This document shows positions 60,992-64,000 of a DNA stretch of 64,000 bases, in pieces (within the stretch, counting starts at the first letter, position 1; every line of letters begins with the position of its first letter). The DNA is from Romboutsia_E sp900604535. Its GTDB lineage: Bacteria; Bacillota; Clostridia; Peptostreptococcales; Peptostreptococcaceae. Below the pieces are notes generated by a model, which searched no databases, was not told the DNA's origin, and was given only the letters and a program-made list of their open reading frames with translations. The stretch covers positions 310,001-374,000 of the forward strand of contig NZ_UWOT01000001.1 of NCBI RefSeq assembly GCF_900604535.1, given 5' to 3'. The position numbers and the translations under genes were made by a program.

Positions 60992-62530
60992 TTATAATGT
61001 TACACTCTTTGGCTTAGTAACTTTTGCTATTTTTAGTATTATACTAAGTATATATTTAAATTCACTTGATCTATAAAATATAATTAAATATATTATATTA
61101 GGAATGCTAACACATACTATTCCCTTTACAACTAAAGACATAAAATCATTAGCTATATCTATTAAGTTACAAATATTAGTTGTGACTATCCCCGCAATTA
61201 TAGTCAAAAATATATAATAAACATACTTTTTAAAATATGCTTTAACTGGCTTGTTAAAAACATCTTTAAAAACTATTTTAGGTTGAATTCTTAAAGGTAT
61301 TAGTATACTACTAATAGTAGTTCCCATAAATATTCCTGAAAGTCCCCAATATTTAACAAGTATTATAGACGCTACTAGATTTATTGCTGATTCTATAAGA
61401 GGTTGATACTTATCTTTATCATAAATACCTGCTTTCTGTTTAAATGTTCCTATAGAATTTCTAAGACCTGATATATAAAAGTTAATCAATATTACTATTA
61501 ATGTTAATTTATCAAGAAGCAATCCTCTTCCAAAACACCAATCTATAAATGGCTCTAATAAATTATATAGAGATATTGCACAAAATGAATATATCCAAAA
61601 ATTTATTAAATACATTACATTAAAAATTTCATAAATTTTTTCTTTACATTCAGTAGCTATTAAATTACCTATACTATTTCCCATACCATTTAATAATGGT
61701 GTTAATAGCGATGCTAATTGAGATATAACCATTGTATAATTTGAATATAATCCTACTGTATTTATATTAATAAATGTAGATATCAATAGATTATCTGTTC
61801 CAAATACACAGTATCCTCCTATATTATGTAAAAATATAGCCTTTACATTCGTTACTAAGTTTTTCTTAGTATCTTCATCTACATGATAATTATCTTTTGT
61901 ATTAATATATTCATATCTATCACTTACAATTTTTCCATTATATATATTTTGAAGAATAAATATGCCTAAATCTATTAGTAAGTATAAGATATAATTTTTA
62001 GTTAATTTTAATATTACTATCTTCGTAAGTGTTGTAATTATATTAAATATAAGATTATATTTCGCTATTATATATCCTTTTTGATCTGCATTTATCAATG
62101 ACCATTTATGTGCATTTAAATATGAAATAACATTTTTAACAACAAATATAAAATATACAACTCCTATAAATGGAACTGTAGTTCCACCTTTTATAAATCT
62201 ACCCAATGCTACGTACATTACAGTACTTAATATAAATATAACTATTGCTAAAATGCCATATAGTTTTTTATATAATTGAACTAGAGCAATTACTTTATTG
62301 GTATCATTTTCAGCTAACGGTTTATATAAATTGTATACTATACTTGTTCCAATTCCTCCCTCTACTAAACTTAGCATAGATAATATACTAGTTAGTAATC
62401 CATTAACTCCTAAATATTCGGTACCTAAACTATTAATAAATACCATCCTAGATAAGAAACCTAGTATAATAATCACTATTTGTGTAATTATACTTACATA
62501 CATATTTTTTATAGAATTTTGTATCCTCAT
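60992..62530 (-). CDS. Polysaccharide flippase, Wzx/oligosaccharide transporter family
   Basis: 512 residues with about 14 hydrophobic segments and the opening GFLSRMVFINSLGTEYLGVN, typical of MATE-like polysaccharide transporters (RfbX/Wzx). It flips undecaprenyl-linked repeat units across the membrane. TATGGGGAT precedes the ATG. It lies between glycosyltransferase genes on the same strand. Confidence 0.88.
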   Translation of the reverse strand: MRIQNSIKNMYVSIITQIVIIILGFLSRMVFINSLGTEYLGVNGLLTSILSMLSLVEGGIGTSIVYNLYKPLAENDTNKVIALVQLYKKLYGILAIVIFILSTVMYVALGRFIKGGTTVPFIGVVYFIFVVKNVISYLNAHKWSLINADQKGYIIAKYNLIFNIITTLTKIVILKLTKNYILYLLIDLGIFILQNIYNGKIVSDRYEYINTKDNYHVDEDTKKNLVTNVKAIFLHNIGGYCVFGTDNLLISTFININTVGLYSNYTMVISQLASLLTPLLNGMGNSIGNLIATECKEKIYEIFNVMYLINFWIYSFCAISLYNLLEPFIDWCFGRGLLLDKLTLIVILINFYISGLRNSIGTFKQKAGIYDKDKYQPLIESAINLVASIILVKYWGLSGIFMGTTISSILIPLRIQPKIVFKDVFNKPVKAYFKKYVYYIFLTIIAGIVTTNICNLIDIANDFMSLVVKGIVCVSIPNIIYLIIFYRSSEFKYILSIILKIAKVTKPKSVTL

Positions 62531-62563
62531 ATCCCCATACCCTCTGTCTTAATATTTAGAATT

Positions 62564-63586
62564 TTATTTAATACGATTTTTTATAAGCAAATAAGCCAAT
62601 GAGTATAACCTTCTATCAACCAATATTTTTATATATTTATAAAGTCTAATTTTATCTTTATTATATTCAATAAAATCACAAAATTCTTTGTCACTACATA
62701 GATGCTTTAATATATTATTTCTCTCAATTTTACTCATATTATTTTCTTCAAATATAATTTTTTCAAAAACTATTTTATAATGTTCTAAAAACCATATTTC
62801 TATATAATCTTTAAGTTCTTCATTATATTTTATTAGTCGAAGTAACTTGTTCATCTCATAATGAGAAGATGATACCTCATATACTAAGTCATTTTTATTT
62901 CTTTTTTGTATTCCACCCTTACCTCTTTCTCCTCTATAGTGATACTTTATATCTTTAGATAAATACATAGATTTAGTATTCTGTAAGAATTTCAAATTAA
63001 AGCAAAAATCTTCAAAGCATACCATATCTGTATCGAATTTCAAATTATTATTTCTAATTATTGAAGCGTTATATAGCTTTGCGCAAGGAGATAAAAATGG
63101 ACTTTTTATAGACTCTATAATATAATCTAGATACTTATCAAAATCTTCTTTTTTAATAAAAATCTCTTCAGATACTCCACTTACTTTATCTTGTATCTTT
63201 TTCCCATTAGTATATTCCTCTCTGTATACTCCAGAGTAAATAATATCAGCATTACTATCTTTTATCTTACTATATAATTTTTCAATACAATCACTTTCAA
63301 TCCAATCGTCGCTGTCACAAAACATTATATAATCTCCTGTAGATTCTTTAATTCCTAAATTTCTAGCAGAAGATACTCCTTGATTTTTCTTATGTATAAG
63401 TATTATCCTTTTATCTTTAATTGCATATTCATCACATATTTCTCTACTTTTATCGGTTGAGCCATCATTTACTAGTATCACCTCTATATCTTCAAAGGTT
63501 TGAGATAATATAGAATCTATACAGCACTTCAAATCCCTTTCAGCATTGTATATAGGAACTATAATGCTTACTTTTGTCTTACTCAT
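62564..63586 (-). CDS. Glycosyltransferase family 2
   Basis: 340 residues. The GT-A domain begins VSIIVPIYNAERDLKCCIDS, then VILVNDGSTDKS, ARNLGIKESTGDYIMFCDSDD (DxD), and continues into the C-terminal region with KIVFEKIIFEE. It adds sugars to the growing repeat unit. GGGAG precedes the ATG at 63586; the frame opens four codons earlier at 63598 without a better site. It stands 33 bases upstream of the flippase gene. Confidence 0.92.
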   Translation of the reverse strand: MSKTKVSIIVPIYNAERDLKCCIDSILSQTFEDIEVILVNDGSTDKSREICDEYAIKDKRIILIHKKNQGVSSARNLGIKESTGDYIMFCDSDDWIESDCIEKLYSKIKDSNADIIYSGVYREEYTNGKKIQDKVSGVSEEIFIKKEDFDKYLDYIIESIKSPFLSPCAKLYNASIIRNNNLKFDTDMVCFEDFCFNLKFLQNTKSMYLSKDIKYHYRGERGKGGIQKRNKNDLVYEVSSSHYEMNKLLRLIKYNEELKDYIEIWFLEHYKIVFEKIIFEENNMSKIERNNILKHLCSDKEFCDFIEYNKDKIRLYKYIKILVDRRLYSLAYLLIKNRIK

Positions 63587-63610
63587 AACTTCTCCCATCT
63601 ATACAATTTC

Positions 63611-64000
63611 TTATATTTTTATAACTCGATTAATAGCTACTTTAATCAAGGATTTTGTATCATACTTTCTCAAAACATTATATTTTCTCATTAGCATATA
63701 TTGCCTTATACCTGATTTTATATCTTTATACTGCATGGATATATCAAACCTATCAACTATATATTTTTTATAAAACATATTAAAGTACATTTTTCTATCT
63801 TTATCAGTCATAGAAATACTATCTAAAGTATTTTTTACTATGTCTAAATGTTCATTACATCTTTTTATTTTCTTCTCTTTACTGTCATCTCCTGTAGACA
63901 TACTATTTTTATAAATAATATAATTATATAAAGGTTCATCTAAAAAACCTCTTTTATACTTATAGTAAACTGGTAGTAACATCTGCCAATTTTGACCTCG
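63611..64000 (-). CDS. Glycosyltransferase family 2, C-terminal part (partial)
   Basis: Runs off the right edge; 129 residues are visible. Frame reading from the window end gives RGQNWQMLLPVYYKYKRGFL, where GQNWQMLLP is the usual closing block of GT2 catalytic domains, followed by a basic helical C-terminus. Its stop lies about 25 bases before the next glycosyltransferase start, so it belongs to the same operon. Confidence 0.8.
   Translation of the reverse strand, partial: RGQNWQMLLPVYYKYKRGFLDEPLYNYIIYKNSMSTGDDSKEKKIKRCNEHLDIVKNTLDSISMTDKDRKMYFNMFYKKYIVDRFDISMQYKDIKSGIRQYMLMRKYNVLRKYDTKSLIKVAINRVIKI

Noticed and set aside
1..64000. CRISPR arrays, tRNA genes, rRNA genes, insertion-sequence transposases
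   Set aside because: No regularly spaced repeats, tRNA T-loop patterns, rRNA segments or transposase frames were seen on reading either strand.

Overview
This is low-GC chromosomal DNA from an anaerobic, probably spore-forming Firmicute. Gene content and order point to Peptostreptococcaceae, the Clostridioides/Paraclostridium/Paeniclostridium/Romboutsia group. The signs are a close relative of the C. difficile sporulation methyltransferase CamA in a ptsI-ptsH-patatin-camA-amidase neighbourhood, a c-di-GMP-II riboswitch, a UGA-containing HesB-like selenoprotein gene, BrnQ, and type A RNase P RNA. The species is not fixed from sequence alone.

Layout. 1-6.2 kb: the start of a flavoprotein gene, a PAP2 phosphatase, then an ABC-2 export operon (ATPase plus two permeases, one frameshifted) next to an ECF sigma factor and a membrane partner. 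6.4-11.8 kb: hpt, an aminotransferase, DUF1232, brnQ, a glycerophosphodiesterase and an unknown protein. 11.9-16.1 kb: a sulfur-redox operon (CoA-disulfide reductase-rhodanese plus a siroheme-type reductase) divergent from a LysR regulator, and a Fur-box flavodoxin. 16.2-22.8 kb: an orphan sensor kinase and a MarR-controlled heterodimeric ABC exporter. 23.3-26.9 kb: a DUF4097 protein, the selenoprotein and its Sec-less tandem paralogue, a BMP lipoprotein and a divergent Crp-family regulator sharing a perfect palindrome. 27-38 kb: ptsI, ptsH, two patatins flanking CamA, a cell-wall amidase and a DUF4358/MBOAT/DHHW acetylation operon. 38.2-45.7 kb: cell-wall hydrolases, galE, rnpB, a c-di-GMP-II riboswitch upstream of a LuxR-type regulator, an LCP protein and a second amidase.

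46.0-52.7 kb is a peptide (RiPP-like) cluster: short Cys-containing precursor, HPr-kinase-like protein, SPASM radical SAM enzyme, PqqD-like carrier, anchored unknown, ABC exporter without a peptidase domain, and an NTP_transf_5 protein. Just upstream are a 968-aa fibro-slime surface protein and an S26 signal peptidase. 56.3-64 kb is an exopolysaccharide locus (CapD-like dehydratase, CpsD, CpsC, glycosyltransferases, flippase) that continues past the window.

Three things cut across regions. Five intergenic hairpins (near 11.8, 26.9, 28.9, 33.9 and 38.1 kb) have different stems but nearly the same apical sequence, and all carry it in the same chromosomal orientation. Four genes carry a single-base frameshift at short A/T runs (about 2.88, 47.13, 56.15 and 60.79 kb). 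Much of the window concerns the cell envelope: export, wall hydrolysis, surface polysaccharide and its modification.
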